In this document: positions 37,868-50,300 of the stretch, in pieces
How the letters are laid out: every line of letters begins with the position of its first letter
Position numbering within the stretch: the first letter of the stretch is position 1
Source: Erpobdella octoculata
Taxonomy: Eukaryota; Annelida; Clitellata; Hirudinida; Erpobdellidae
Direction of reading: 5' to 3'
NCBI GenBank assembly: GCA_963978895.1
Contig: OZ022238.1
Location: 10,949,614-11,013,613, forward strand
Length of the DNA stretch: 64,000 bases
The notes under the pieces: generated by a model
The model's database searches: none
Told to the model about the DNA's origin: nothing
The model's input: the letters and a program-made list of their open reading frames with translations, nothing else
Program-made: the position numbers and the translations under genes

Positions 37868-38620
37868 TGTATAATTAAAGTTTAATTTAACAATGTAATT
37901 TATAATATTATTTTTCCTGGTTTGTAACTCTCCACTGCTGGGTATAATTTGTGCATCAATTTTTGTACAGAAACTTTAGAGTTAAATAGGTTTTTACATG
38001 AGCAAATTTTCCTATAACCAATTTGGTACCAAAAATACCTATCTATAAATTCAAGTTTGAACTATAATTAAGTAGGAAGTTTCTTGACCGTGACATTGGC
38101 TCTGAGAGAGAAAGAGAGAGGGAAAGAAAAAGAGAAAGAAAAATAAGAAAAAGAGAAGGAGACGATTAACTGTTATAATATCTACTAAACATTTAAAACA
38201 CCCCCGCCACAATATCATCATCATTTAGGAAAAGGGAAAAAAGAAAAACACAAATAGAAAAGAAAAAGGAAAAGAGAGACAAAAAAACAAAAAAATCAAT
38301 AGATAAATAATTATAACGAGAAAAACATTAAAAAGAAAGAATGAGAAAAAAAGAAACATACATTTTACTAAGGACAAAGAGCGAGCGAGATAGAGAGTGA
38401 GAGAAAAAAAAGAGAAAGGAACAAAAAATAAAGTACCATGCAATTCACTAGGGAGAAAGAGAAAAAGAGATAGAGAGAAAGAGAAGAGAGAGAAAGCAAG
38501 ATAGCAGAAGAAAGAAAGCAAGATAGCAGAAGAAAGAAAGCGAGATAGCAGAAGAAAGAAAGTTGGTTTGTGCTGCTAGTGTGTGGGTAAAATTATAAAT
38601 TATAATATTTCCTGTTTTCG
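37868..38620. other. Spacer with long purine-rich tract
   Basis: From about 38100 to 38560 the plus strand is strongly purine-rich (GAGAGAAAGAGAAA and AGCAGAAGAAAGAAAGCAAG units). No gene. Confidence 0.6.
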
Positions 38621-38624
38621 CTTT

Positions 38625-38800
38625 TTTGAGGTTCGCCTTTTTTATTGTGCGCTCTTTTTAGTTTCGCACTTTTTATTTTCGCTCTAATTATCATGCGATC
38701 TTTTCAGCATTCGCCCTTTTTAGTTTCCGCCCTTTTTAGTTTCCGCCCTTTTATGTTCGCCCATTTGTTTTCCCTCTTATGTTTTCGCTCTTTTGATAGG
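38625..38800. repeat. CGCCCTTTTTAGTTT minisatellite
   Basis: Ten or so ~17-bp degenerate units (TTCGCCCTTTTTAGTTTC). They overlap the decayed 3' coding end of the LINE fragment. Confidence 0.6.
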
Positions 38801-39210
38801 ATATCGTCTTTGTGTGCACCTGATGTCACCAACTTAACATCGTGGCCTCTGGTTCTTTCATACGTACAGAAGGTCAGGGACGGACAAACCAAGCTCCTTA
38901 GATCTCCAGCCAACAAATCGAATAATAAAATCAAATCCGCACTGATTCTTCTATATTTCAATGTTGGAAGTTTTAATTTTCTCAGTCTCATTTCGTATGG
39001 CATTCCCACACAGGGTGGCCGCAGTTTAGTCGCCCTTCCCTGCACCCTTTCTACTGTATCGATCAACCCTTGCCTATATGGGTTCCACACTTGTACTCCA
39101 TATTCTAGCTGGGACCTCACCAAGGCCTTATATAAAGTAATAAAGGCTTCGTATGACAATTTTCTAAAATTTCTTGCTATTATGCCCATCATGCTGGCCT
39201 TCTTGATCTG

Positions 39211-39215
<5 letters not shown>
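38704..39215 (-). mobile_element. Non-LTR retrotransposon ORF2 fragment, downstream part
   Basis: Minus-strand translation reads KKASMMGIIARNF, FITLYKALVRSQLEYGVQVW, RVQGRATKL, MRLRKLKLPTLKYRRISADL: the thumb and connection region that follows the palm in CR1/Jockey-type LINEs. It starts at a TA tract. The expected preceding segment (FADD box to DLGI..H) is at 42744-43073 on the same strand, so both are halves of one LINE split by a ~3.5-kb insertion. Confidence 0.75.

Positions 39216-39270
<55 letters not shown>
39213..39270. repeat. (TA)n microsatellite
   Basis: About 55 bp of TA at the right junction of the LINE half. Confidence 0.9.
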
Positions 39271-39271
39271 T

Positions 39272-39475
39272 ATATATAAAAATGAAATGTTTGTTTGTTT
39301 GTTTGTTTGTTCGGACATAAAATGTAAACGGCCAAACAGATTTAATTGAAATTTGGCACACTTATGTATCTTATTCAAGCGGTGGTTCCTGTAAAATTTT
39401 AAATAAATTGGTTCTTCCGTTGATGTTTTATGGACATAAAACGTTTTGGTCAGCGGTAGTAAGCTGGAGTAAATT
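39272..39475 (+). repeat. TGTTTGTTTG/CGGACATAAAATG dispersed repeat
   Basis: AAAAATGAAATG, a (TTTG)n run, GGACATAAAATGTAAACGGC and AATTTGGCACACTTATGTAT. The layout (TA tract, AAAATGAAATG, tetranucleotide run) resembles the 5' end of the family A elements, suggesting a related Helitron-like family. Confidence 0.5.
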
Positions 39476-41150
39476 TTTTTTCTACAAAATAAAAATAAAT
39501 TAATTTATAGTTAAATTATACAAAATATTTTTAATTTTTTTTCTTAAGTTTTAAAGGTTTTAAATATAAATATTAAATTAAATAAATATGTGTGTTGTTT
39601 AGTGCCGCCCATAGATATCTATGGTGCCGCCGGATACCTTTGTTTTGATTTCATAGAGCTTATTGAAGCTCATTCTCTTCCGAAACTCCGATACGACAGC
39701 TCTGCTATCGGTAAACTTTATATTTGATTTTAGCAACTTATTTTTTAAATCTAGATAACTTTGGATTTCAGGACTAATCAATAAATTGCAGGTGAAATTT
39801 CTTCTATTTAGAGATATTTTGTGCTTCACAAAAAGAGTTCCAGACTTAACAAATTAAAATTAAATCAAATTAGAAATTCATTGTTCATATCTCCCATTCA
39901 AAAGTAAGTGGCAAAGCTTTGGTAATTTGTTTTTAGTTTTTAAAATCATGATTTACTGTGTATCTTTCAATTTGTTTCGTTTGTTGCATTGCACGTGTTT
40001 AATTATGTTATATTATTATTAATTATTATAAGATTATAATTATGCTCTAACATTTTGTGTTTTACAAAAAGGAGTTGCAGATTGGAAAAATAAATTTAAA
40101 TTCATTGTTCATATTTATCGTTCAAGGCTTCTGACTTCAATTGTTCCTTATCTAATATTGTTGAGCGACGAGCTTGCTATCAGCCTATAGGTAAATGAGA
40201 ATTTTTTTTTGGGCAGGTAAGTTTTTTTTTATGTGATGGCATTACAACCATTATTGTTCACGAGTAGTTCTGACTATAAGATTATGAATTAATTTATCGG
40301 TCTTATTTTATTTTTTACTTTTCAGAGGAAATTAGAAAATTACATTTTAAAGAAAATCTTACATGCAACACCAATTTATTGTAAAAGTTTCACTGATATA
40401 TGAGGTGCATGAAATTTGAAAGAAATGAAAGCAAGTGCAGTATTTTTGTGTTTCAAAAAAATCATGAACAAAGTTCTCAAGGCAGCCTATCAATCTGCTG
40501 CTGTTTTGTTCAATTTATAATTGCATCATTTGCTAAATAAAAGTGGTACTCTTCGATTGTTCCAAATTGATGATCTCAGAAAACTCTCGGAAAATTCATT
40601 AAGTTAATGCTTTGAAGGTTTTTAATATTATTATTACTTCATGTTTTATTTCAATCTGTGTTTTATATCACATTTTTCAAAGCCACGGGTCAACATTTAT
40701 TAACATGCCACATGTAGCGTTATATGCTTTCTGTAGACATGACACTTAAAAACTAAGAACAACTCAAAAACTAAGACTAGCGATTTTTCGAAAAGCAGCT
40801 GTTGAACAGTGTGTGATAAATCTATTGTAAGCATTTATAATCTTACAAGTATTTAAAATAAATATAACCTGTTGAGATATATGAGCGGATTTTAACATTA
40901 TTGCAGCCGTTAACTAATAAATTCTTTTTTTTTCAGCTTCAGTCAATCATAATAAGCCTTTGCAGAAGATCACACTTGCAGAGTGGAACCAATACATTAA
41001 AGAACACTAATTAAAATTGAGGAAGTTCAGACGTAACTAAACGAGCAAACCAAACAACAAAGTGTTAACTAGAGAACAGATCAATTTTGATGACTGTGCA
41101 CAGCATTCCGCTACAGCTTATCTAAGCCACATTGGGAAGGCTCTAAAATT
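39476..41150. other. Unassigned AT-rich region with weak coding hints
   Basis: The minus frame at 39599-39829 reads SLNRRNFTCNLLISPEIQSY and then SRAVVSEFRKRMSF, protein-like but unrecognised. At 40937-41010 (plus) a TTTTTTTTTCAG acceptor leads to NHNKPLQKITLAEWNQYIKE then H and stop, a possible terminal exon. Neither has supporting partners. Confidence 0.25.
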
Positions 41151-41156
41151 TAATGG

Positions 41157-41388
41157 AGGAACAGAAGAGCGAAAAGAAGAGCAAGCTGGAGCGGTAAAGC
41201 GTAAAAGCAACCGGGATCGGGAAAAGTAAAAGAGACCGGGGCCGGAAAAGCGACCGTGAGCAGAAATGCGACCAGGAGTGAGAAAGCGACATGGAACGGG
41301 AAAGCAAGCGGTTAAGGAAACGGGAGCCAGAGAGAAAACGATAAAAAGCCTTTAAAATCCCCGGGCAACGCCGGGTAACCCAGCTAGT
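41157..41388 (+). mobile_element. Helitron-like family B element
   Basis: GCGACCGGGA-type minisatellite followed by the 3' end CCCCGGGCAACGCCGGGTAA and CCCAGCTAGT. The terminus is followed by 16 bp of TA and then by the inverted 3' end of a family A element. Confidence 0.65.
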
Positions 41389-41404
41389 ATATATATATAT
41401 ATAT

Positions 41405-42695
41405 ACTAGCAGTGCCCGTAGCGGCTTCGCTCGCATCAAATTAGAGAATTTGAACCGTGCATACATAGTAGAGTACTGCACGGATCAATTTTTCAGGTCT
41501 CGGCTCGGCCCGTCGACAACTTGGCACAGCCCGTTTCAAAACCCGAAATTCCTGGCCCGGCACAGCCCGTCTTATATGGGCCCGGCCCGTTTTTACAGGC
41601 CTATAAGTTCAATATACTTGATGAAAAACTTCGGCCCGTCCCACCTTGACTTCAAGTTTAGCCCGGCCCGTCTGAACACCCTAAAATCACTAAAATGTCT
41701 ATATACTTGGTTAAAAATCTCGGGCCGTACCACCTTGATTTAAGGTTTGGGCAGGGCCGTATGAAGACCCTAAAATAACGGCTTGGCCCGTCCGTCCGGT
41801 GATAAACTGAACTCATCTACTTTTAACCGGCACAAAACTTCAAAATACTAATTTTCACATCTGTAGCACTTACAGTTTTTGAGTAGCAGTTATTTTAAAA
41901 TCAAATAACCCTTTTTCCACTTCACATTTGAGGTCCTGGAAACCAAATTTTCAAAAAATGGTGAAACACGTATATCATTATTTTTAGAGTAGAAACTAAA
42001 TACTAATTTTACTTTTGTAGCATTTACAGTTTTTGAGTAGCAGTTACTTTAAAAACCAAGTAACCCTATTTTCCACCCCATATTTGAAGTCCTGGAAACC
42101 AAATTTTCAAAAAATGATAAAACACGTATATCATTATTTCTGGAGTAGAAACCAAATGCTAATTTTTACTCCTGTAGCATCTATAGTTTTCGAGTAGCAG
42201 TTACATTAAAAACCAAATAACTTTATTTTCCACCCCACATTTGAAGTCCTGGAAACCAAATTTTCAAAAAATGCTAAAACACGTATTTCATTATTTTTGG
42301 AGTAGAAACTAAATACTAATTTTTACTCCTGTAGCATTTACAGTTTTTGAGTAGCAGCTACTTTAAAAACCAAATAACCCAATTTTACAACCCACATTTG
42401 AGGTCCGGGAAACCGAATTTTCAAAAAATGGTGAAACACCTATCTTTTTATTTTTCAAGAAGAATCCATATACCAAATTTCAAAATCTCCTCATTTTTGG
42501 TTTTCGAGATATACATTGTTTTAGAAAAAAGTTTGTTTTCCAGTTCTTCCCCTCAGGAGCAAAATTTCAAAAATCCTTTCTTAGTGGATGCTTACGCAAT
42601 AAAAGTAATATAAGTTCCAAATTTCACGTTCCTAGGATGAGGCGTTTGAGCTCGGCGTTGATTATCAGTCAGTCAGTCAGGACATGTTCTTTTAT
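41405..42695 (-). mobile_element. Helitron-like family A element, full length, inverted (A5)
   Basis: Reverse orientation: starts ACTAGCAGTGCCCGTAGCGG and ends AGTCAGTCAGGACATGTTCT followed by TTTATA. Four or five ~150-bp modules lie in the body. Confidence 0.7.
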
Positions 42696-42743
42696 ATATA
42701 TAGATATATATGTTTGTATATATATATATATATATATATATAT

Positions 42744-43073
42744 AACATGATCCGAGATAAAATGTGTTCTTTAAATTGGAGTTTTGAATCCATAATAATA
42801 CCGAGATCCGAGACTGATTCAAGTGTTGGTATCTCACACGTGGTGCCACCCAATTCTATCAAATGATATTTGTTTAGGAAATGCTTCCCCCCCCCCCCAA
42901 CATGGAGAAGACAACATTTTCCAATATTTACCTGCATCTGCCATCTATTGAACCACTCCACCTGCTGCAATCATCTTTACTGCTCAAAACTTTAAATATT
43001 TTAGCATCATCTGCGAAAAGAAACATATTCTCGCAAACAGTACAAATGTCATTGATATAAATTAGGAAATAAT
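42744..43073 (-). mobile_element. Non-LTR retrotransposon reverse transcriptase fragment (copy 2)
   Basis: Copy of 2640-2990 with a 26-bp deletion near 42962. Here it lies 3.5 kb from the next part of the same ORF (38704-39215), with Helitron-like elements between. Confidence 0.72.
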
Positions 43074-43323
43074 CAGAGATGGGCACAAACTATTTTTTTT
43101 ACATTTTTATTAAGTCACTTTAGAACTGATAAACATAAAATTTTATTAGGATTTTTGAAGCAACTAAATTTTTTAGTTACACTTTTTAGTTAGCAACTAA
43201 AAGATAGTGGTTAAACTATCACTTTAACTAAACTTTTTTGATTTAGTTAAACTTTGCTTTTAACTAAAAAAAAGTAGTTAAACTATTAGTTAGTAACTTT
43301 TTAGTTAACTTTTCCCACCACTG
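43074..43323. mobile_element. hAT-type non-autonomous element (copy 2)
   Basis: A 250-bp element with ends CAGAGATGGG and CCCACCACTG and the 8-bp duplication GAAATAAT at 43066-43073 and 43324-43331. It lacks the nested repeat of copy 1, so it shows the pre-insertion state. Confidence 0.87.
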
Positions 43324-43894
43324 GAAATAATGATTGTGAGAAGAGGATCTTTAATAATGACTTTATATTATAGATATTTAGAATATTTGTTGATAAAATT
43401 TATAAATCTTATAAGATGTAAATGCATATTTCAAAAGATTTTTATTATAGTTTTAAGTTCATCATCTTTATAACGTGTGCGACGTGATTTTACTATTTAA
43501 ATTTCACAATAACTAAATTTTCGCTGCCGAGAACAGATATTAATTTATAAGCAGTCGATAGCTGGCGCTATTTCGAAAACTCTTCGTAGATACGATTTTA
43601 GGAAAAAGGTTTGAGCGCGTTAACATAAATATAGATTAAAAAATTGATAAAATTAAACTTTCGCTTAGTCATTTCAATTTAAAAACGATGTTTTTTTGAC
43701 GAAATGCTATTTTGTATCGGTTGTGTTATTGAATTCTTTCAGCTATGATTTTAGAATTTGTTGTGTTCAGTTAATTGTGATGACGAAAAAAATTATTACT
43801 AGTATTATCAATATATTTCAACTTTTCTTAGTTTAAACAAAGAACTGACGGAATGAACTAATATAGTTATTATGTAAGTGCACTTCATCCGTGT

Positions 43895-43977
43895 ACCAGG
43901 ATGGCCGAGTGGTTAAGGCGTTGGACTTAAGATCCAATGGACATATGTCCGCGTGGGTTCGAACCCCACTTCTGGTA
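43895..43977 (+). tRNA. tRNA-Leu (anticodon TAA), copy 2
   Basis: 83 nt, same anticodon loop CTTAAGA and T arm as copy 1. Acceptor position 6 is G instead of A, making a G-U pair with the 3' arm. The variable-arm stem is GGAC/GTCC, one pair longer than the GAC/GTC of copy 1. Cloverleaf still sound. Confidence 0.94.
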
Positions 43978-44329
43978 AAAGTTATTTTTATACTTTCGAT
44001 AATTCACAATTTTTACAATCTTGATTTAGGCTACAATCTCTGTTTGTTTGCGTCTGTGTGTGTGTGTCTTTCTCTGTACGCAAATCTTGCAAGTAAAATA
44101 TAACCAGCTTTTTGACTAGCTAGGAAGCTGAAACTTTCAGCATAGCTTTATATTGGATATATAAAGTAAAACATGGGTAAAAAGTAAAAATACTAAAAAT
44201 TGGAAAGAGAAAGTGTGATTCTTGAAATTTTTTAAAAAATGCCTGCGACTACCCTCCCCCAGTCCTCAGGTTTTCTGGAGGAGAGAGTGTAAAATTTTTT
44301 AGAAGCGGTTTACCTGCGTACTCCTCAGG

Positions 44330-44812
44330 GACGTCAATTAGGGGAACAGGGGGGCGATGGCCCCCCTGACTTTTCAGTGGGCCACCGGCACTAACGTGGG
44401 CCCCGCCCTTAAAAGTTTTCCGCGCTTAAGTGGGCCCCCGGCACATAAGTGGGTCCCTCCTGATTTTTAAGTGGCTCTTTCCGGATTTGTCAGTGGGCTC
44501 CCGGCACTAAAGTGGATCCCACGCACTTAAAGAAGCACTCGGCACTAAAGTGGGTTCCACGCACTCAAGGGGGCCCCGGCACTGATGTGGGTCCTACGCC
44601 CTTGAGGGGGCCCCCAGCACTGAAGTGGGCCGCACGCATTGAAGTGGGCCCCCGGCACCTAAGTAGGCCACTCCCGACCTCTAAGTGGTCCTTCTCGGAC
44701 TTTTCAGTGTGTTTCCCGGCACTAAAATGGATCCCGCACTTAAGTGGGCTCCCCGCCTTGGAAATGTTCCTGGTACTCCCACCAGGAGTTTCTGGATCCG
44801 CCACTGGGTGTA
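44330..44812. repeat. GC-rich degenerate minisatellite (copy 2)
   Basis: Counterpart of 4585-5095, with one fewer ~30-bp unit near 44400. Confidence 0.65.
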
Positions 44813-45376
44813 TTTAGGAGGGCATCGCACACCATGAAAAACACTTAGATTGTAACATTTTAATGTAATAGAGCTCCAGCATGCGTAAATAAGGACACAT
44901 GCTGAGAATGCGAAAGATAAAAAATTTTGGTTGAAAAAAATTAGAGGCTAGCTGATTAAGCTTATGGAAAAAACTCTCAATCCTTCCTTCCCTCCATCCC
45001 TCAACCTATGCAGAAAGTCATCGTCCGCCATATCCCACGAATTGATCCCTCATAATTTTTGTCTACATATGCCACTGTGCCACCATTATTAAAATTGTTA
45101 ATTTTAACCTCTTTTCTTCTTCTTGATTTTTTTTCAGTAATCATCGACATGTTCGATCAATTCAGTTAGATTTTGTGGCAAACAATTAAATCAGCCTAAT
45201 CATTCCAGAAAAACTGATTCCTTATTGGAGATCTCATCTTTTTTTTATTTTGTTGAAAATATAAAAATATTTATTGATTTCAAGCTATTCATAGCTTTAA
45301 TTTATTAAGCAAACCAATTATAATAAAACTAGAGCACAACTAAACAAGAAGCCTAAGTGAAAATTGTAATCTTATA

Positions 45377-45598
45377 GAAGGTGGACCAAAAAAGTGAGAC
45401 GGTATCATACAATCAAAAAATTTCCAAATAAAGAAAATATTGCCTAAAGGTAATATGATGATTTTACTTACTAACTCTAATCATTATGCCGCTATTTAGT
45501 TGATTTCCGGTCGCCATTTTTGACTTTTAGTGTGATCAAAGAATGCAATAATTAAAGAACATATTATAGGACCGTCTCACTGTTTTTGGCCCACCCTG
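45377..45598. mobile_element. Tc1/mariner-type MITE (copy 2)
   Basis: Same 222-bp element and TA flanks as 5663-5884. Confidence 0.85.
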
Positions 45599-46043
45599 TA
45601 TATCCACGTTATCTGGACATAGTCAGCTAAAATTAATATTCATGGCTTCAGTAGCAGTGGCCATAGCCTTCCGAGAGTGTAAGAACTTTAAGCTTTATCA
45701 GTAAGTAAATAGTTTATTTGTCACTTCTGTCTGTGGGGGTTTAGAGGGGGTATTAGCTATAACTTTTAGTGGAAGGGCACAAGATGTTCGTAAGGGGGAC
45801 TTAGCCCCCTGTTCCCCCACTGGCTACAGGCCTGTACAAGTACAGCGTTATACTATACCCCCAACACTGGAGCTCACATCATCAATATACATAATTTCTT
45901 ATGTCTGTATAAATGTATGCTAAAATGTTAGCAATTTCGCATAACGCGGCCCGCCGCGGTGGTCAGCAGTTGCTAAATTACTAAATTTAGTGCGCGCAGG
46001 CTTGTAATAAAAGTTATTACGCAATTGTACACTGTCAGTCCAT

Positions 46044-46117
46044 CCATGGACTCCTAAATAAAAGCTATCTAGGAGTCTATGGTCCATCCATGTAGTTCTA
46101 GAATCTAGAACAACATG
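46044..46117. repeat. Two adjacent palindromes (copy 2)
   Basis: Counterparts of 6337-6410; each has one arm mismatch (TAGGAGTCTATGG, and TCTAGAACAACATG). Confidence 0.75.
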
Positions 46118-46259
46118 GTCAGTCCTAAAGATCAAAAGAGGTACGCTGCATTCGAAAAATAATAATGAAATTTAAAAAAAATCCATAATTTTTGACGGCT
46201 ATCTCTAGTGATTTCATATTGAGTGATTTTCACAATCGCACACATTTGAATTCAGTAAT

Positions 46260-46628
46260 GCAGACAGATTATAGTTGATAGATGGGCATGTTTATTGGAG
46301 TATCACTGTATGTTGTTTTATTTAATTAAATATCCAAACTGCATAGATATAGATATTTATCAGTTCGTGTGGTACCAAAAAGCTGCATTGATACAGGGTG
46401 GTGACAGTGGTGAGTTAGTGACTGGATTGGCTGGCGAAAGATTAAGCATTTGATAAAAGGCTTGGCATATATATGATCACGATATTTCAACAGGTTATCA
46501 GAGTGTGGCATAAGGTTCAACATCCCTCAAGAATGAAGAAACACGTGGAGGCTGTCCACAGTGGCAAGCCCATCCAGGCTCGTCTGCCTCCAATCAAAGA
46601 GGGGGCTGGTGAACTGTGGAATCAGGTG
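46260..46628 (+). pseudogene. Decayed duplicate of zinc-finger exon 6 (copy 2)
   Basis: Same Cys loss and 1-bp frameshift as 6553-6920. Confidence 0.85.
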
Positions 46629-47336
46629 AGCGTAGATATCTATGCAGGTGAGTGTTTCCTACTGTTTTAAAATCTTGAGAAACCCATATTCACTGGATTT
46701 TTCAAGTATAAAGGACGGATGACAGCAGTAAAATAAAAAATATTGACAAATTAAAAACAAAACTATTTTCAGGAACTACTGCAGTTTTTAGCCTAAAGGG
46801 TGAAACCTAATTTTATTTAAAGTCGTGTTTATTCAATATTAAAAAAAAAAGTTTAAATTATTTTAGTCAAAACTTTACTGCATAACATTGGCGTTATAAG
46901 TGGTTGGTTTTACGTAAAAAATAAAATCTTGGCCTGTTAACATACGTTTTATAATTAAATTTGTTGCTTATAAATTCAATATTTTATTTGGAGTCATCGC
47001 AATAAATAAATTTTAACATCGCCATAACACTTGTTTTTATTTTCTGTGTGGGTTTTCATTATATTGTAGCCTCTTCGTCTCATTATTTTGGGAAGCGACA
47101 CGACTGCTAGCGTAGGTGCAGCGGAAATTGTTTTCTTAATTTGCCGTCTGAATTTATTTTAGACGCATCGAGTTATTTGCTAACTTTTCAATATGGAAAC
47201 GGTCCGCTCGCAGGGCGTAGATGGCGTAGAGACATTTCGCCATTATCCTTATCCCGAATGACAAATAAGCGTAATAATTTATACGTCCACTAGATGACTA
47301 GATATAAATTATAAATAATTGGTAAAACGCAGCAAG

Positions 47337-50300
47337 ATGGAATATTTCAACGAGCGATTTAAGCAATTCAAAAACTCTGATCTTCCGGCCATTCCAGGTG
47401 CAAACGGAAACGTCGGGTTGAAATGCTTTACACAGCCATTCAACAATTTTCTGGATCCGGGTGGATTCAATTTTTATCCCAATTTTAACTACAGCAGGTT
47501 CTTCGAGAATGATATGCGCAGTTGTCGCCACTCAAATAACTACCTTCCTGCTCCGCCGGTTCATGGCACAGCCAACATAAAGCAGCCTGGTCCTCCTTTC
47601 TGCTACTCTGGCATGGCCAGTAGTTTTTATCAAAACTGCTACCAAAATGGAGACCCTAAGGCTCATCCACATCATGCAAACTTTTTTTACCCTCCCAATT
47701 TCTACCCTCAGGGGTCTCCTTATCAATCAAGAGTAACCCCACCCTCAGCAGAATTTGGAGAGACTTCCAAACAAGGTCAAGGCTCAGACACATCATCTGC
47801 AGCAAGGCGTAGTCACCAAAATATTGAGGCTGCCAATCAGGTCTCTCGGTCTGGGGTCAGTGCTGCAACTGCCTCTACTGCTGTTCCTGCTGCCACCACA
47901 ACTTCACGAAATTGCTCTTACATTCCACATAGGCCTTTTCAGAATTCTGAAACATTCATCCAAAATTGCTTGTGGAATTCTTTGAGCACAGCTGGCAACT
48001 TCTCAAAACATCAGGATAAAATAATGGAGGGCTCAGCTGGCAAAACTGACAGTGATGGGAAATCAACAAATCAGGAAGGCAGTAACAACCAGGCTGGGGA
48101 TGGGTTTTACGATGGTGCTGCTCCCAGTAGAGCAGGAACCAGTCAAGGAGAGGCGCAAATGGGTTCTAGAAATCATCATCATCATCACAGACATCAAAAT
48201 AAGACTGCTCAGACTTCTTCCAAAAAATCAGGTGTGCAAACCGAAGGGTCTCAGGTTGCAGTTGAAAAAAAGCTGGCTGTGACAGGAAGAGAGATTCGAA
48301 CTGCAGAAGCAGATAGCCAAAGCAATGCCAGCAAAGTATCTGGCGCTAACCCGACTTTAGATGGTTGCAACTTCTCAAATGACATGCCAAAAAAGGAAGG
48401 ACCTGCACCGCTTTCAGTAGCAGCAGCATCATCATCATCATCACCACCCCAACCTTCATTGCCATTGGAAAAGAACAGGCGAATGATCTCTCAGCAACAG
48501 GAGGCAAAGTTTGACCTAATCAAATGCCCCCTTTGTGGTGAGCACCTGACTAGCAATGACAATCTTGACCTTCATCTCAGGACTCACATGGACTCACTGC
48601 CCCCTGCCGATCTTGGCCTACTTGCTGGGTCGCAGGTCAAAGGTCAGGAAGGAAATAAGAAGAAATCATCCAAGAAAAAGAAAAACCTTAAAAACAGTCA
48701 AGATGGCATTGTAGGTGGTGGAGAAGGAGGTGAATGTGTTGAGACTAAAAATAAACCCCTGTATCAATGCATCAGCTGTCCCAAGTCCTTCACCAGGTTT
48801 GTCAGTCAATCATTCTAGGCAATTGCTATAATGATTTTTGTATCGATGAAGTTGGGATACCAATTTTAGAATGTTTTATTTTTATTTGTCCACCTATCAA
48901 TTATCATAATGTTCTTTTATTTTAAGGGTGGACAAGCTGAAACTGCACGTTTCAAAGAGACACCCGGAACTGCTTTCTTCTTTTTATAAATGCCCCCACT
49001 GCCAGCAGGGTTTTGAGAAATCCTTAGCCCTTAAGCGCCACCTCAAGGCTGCCCATCCAGGCCTTTTTCCTAAGGCCAGAATCAAGGTGAGACTGGGATT
49101 GTGGATTTGATTATAGGATACTGCAGCTATTGTAAACAGCATATAAACTTTGTACTTGATATATTTTCTTTTAGTATTGCCATTTTACCCTTTATACTCG
49201 GATATAAGTCAATCCAAGTATAAGTCGAAGTGTACTTTTTTAGGTAAAATAGCGTCCAAAATCCGCGGCTCGAGTATAAGTCGAAGCCAAAAAATTATAA
49301 AATAAAAAAAAAATTAACTAAAGCTGGAGCTTCGTCATCAGAATCACCATACAGTAAGTTGTATTGTTCCTGTGTAATTTTCATATCTGATGTGTATTCG
49401 TCATCATCTTCATTGTCGCTTACAATTACTGATTTGTCGCCTTCTTGGAATAGTAAGTCATCTTCAGTTCCATCCATAGCATTGGACCACATTTTAAGAA
49501 AAATTTGGGCAAATGTGTCTTTTCTTTACAAAACAATGTAAAAACAATGAAAACGTTTAACTAAACATAGAGTTTACTTTTAAGGCTATTTTATTTAAAT
49601 GACCAGCTCCCAAAATCTTCGGTATATTCAGTGTCTCGTATATAAGTCAAAGTCGTATTTTGGCATCATAAAAGGTGTATACATTTCTCGACTTATACCC
49701 GAGTATATACAGTAGTTTATCATTTTTTTCATCAATATAATAAGAGATGTGTTTTCGATGTTTATTTCAATTGTCTTACGTCATCGTCACGGTCATCAAC
49801 AACATTATCGCTTCAGCTATGATTATCATTACCAGCCCCAGTACTCCTGTGATGAGTGTGGCAGCCTCCTGACCAGCAAACGAGAGCTTGTTTACCATTT
49901 GATGAGCCATGCGGGTGAGTCGCCCCTCCAGTGCTCTGAATGCGGGGGTCGATTTACTAGACCCGACAAGCTGAGGCGCCACATGTTCATCCACACTGGC
50001 GAGCTTCCATTTACATGCTCCAGGTGTGGCCAGGGCTTTTCTCGGTAAGTGTGTATTGGTTATAACTATAACCTGAATGAGGACATCTTTTCCAGTTGCA
50101 TTTATATCTTTCGCAGGACCGACAGACTTAAGGAACACACCCGATTGGTCCACAATGAAACTCTGCTCAAGTGCCCTTCCTGTGATAGGGTCTTTGACAC
50201 CTGGCTTCAGGTCAAGCACCATCTTAAATCTCACGTGAGTCTAGATGTTTAATCAGTGGAGATAGATAGATGATCTGTTGGTATTCAACTCAGTAGTTAA

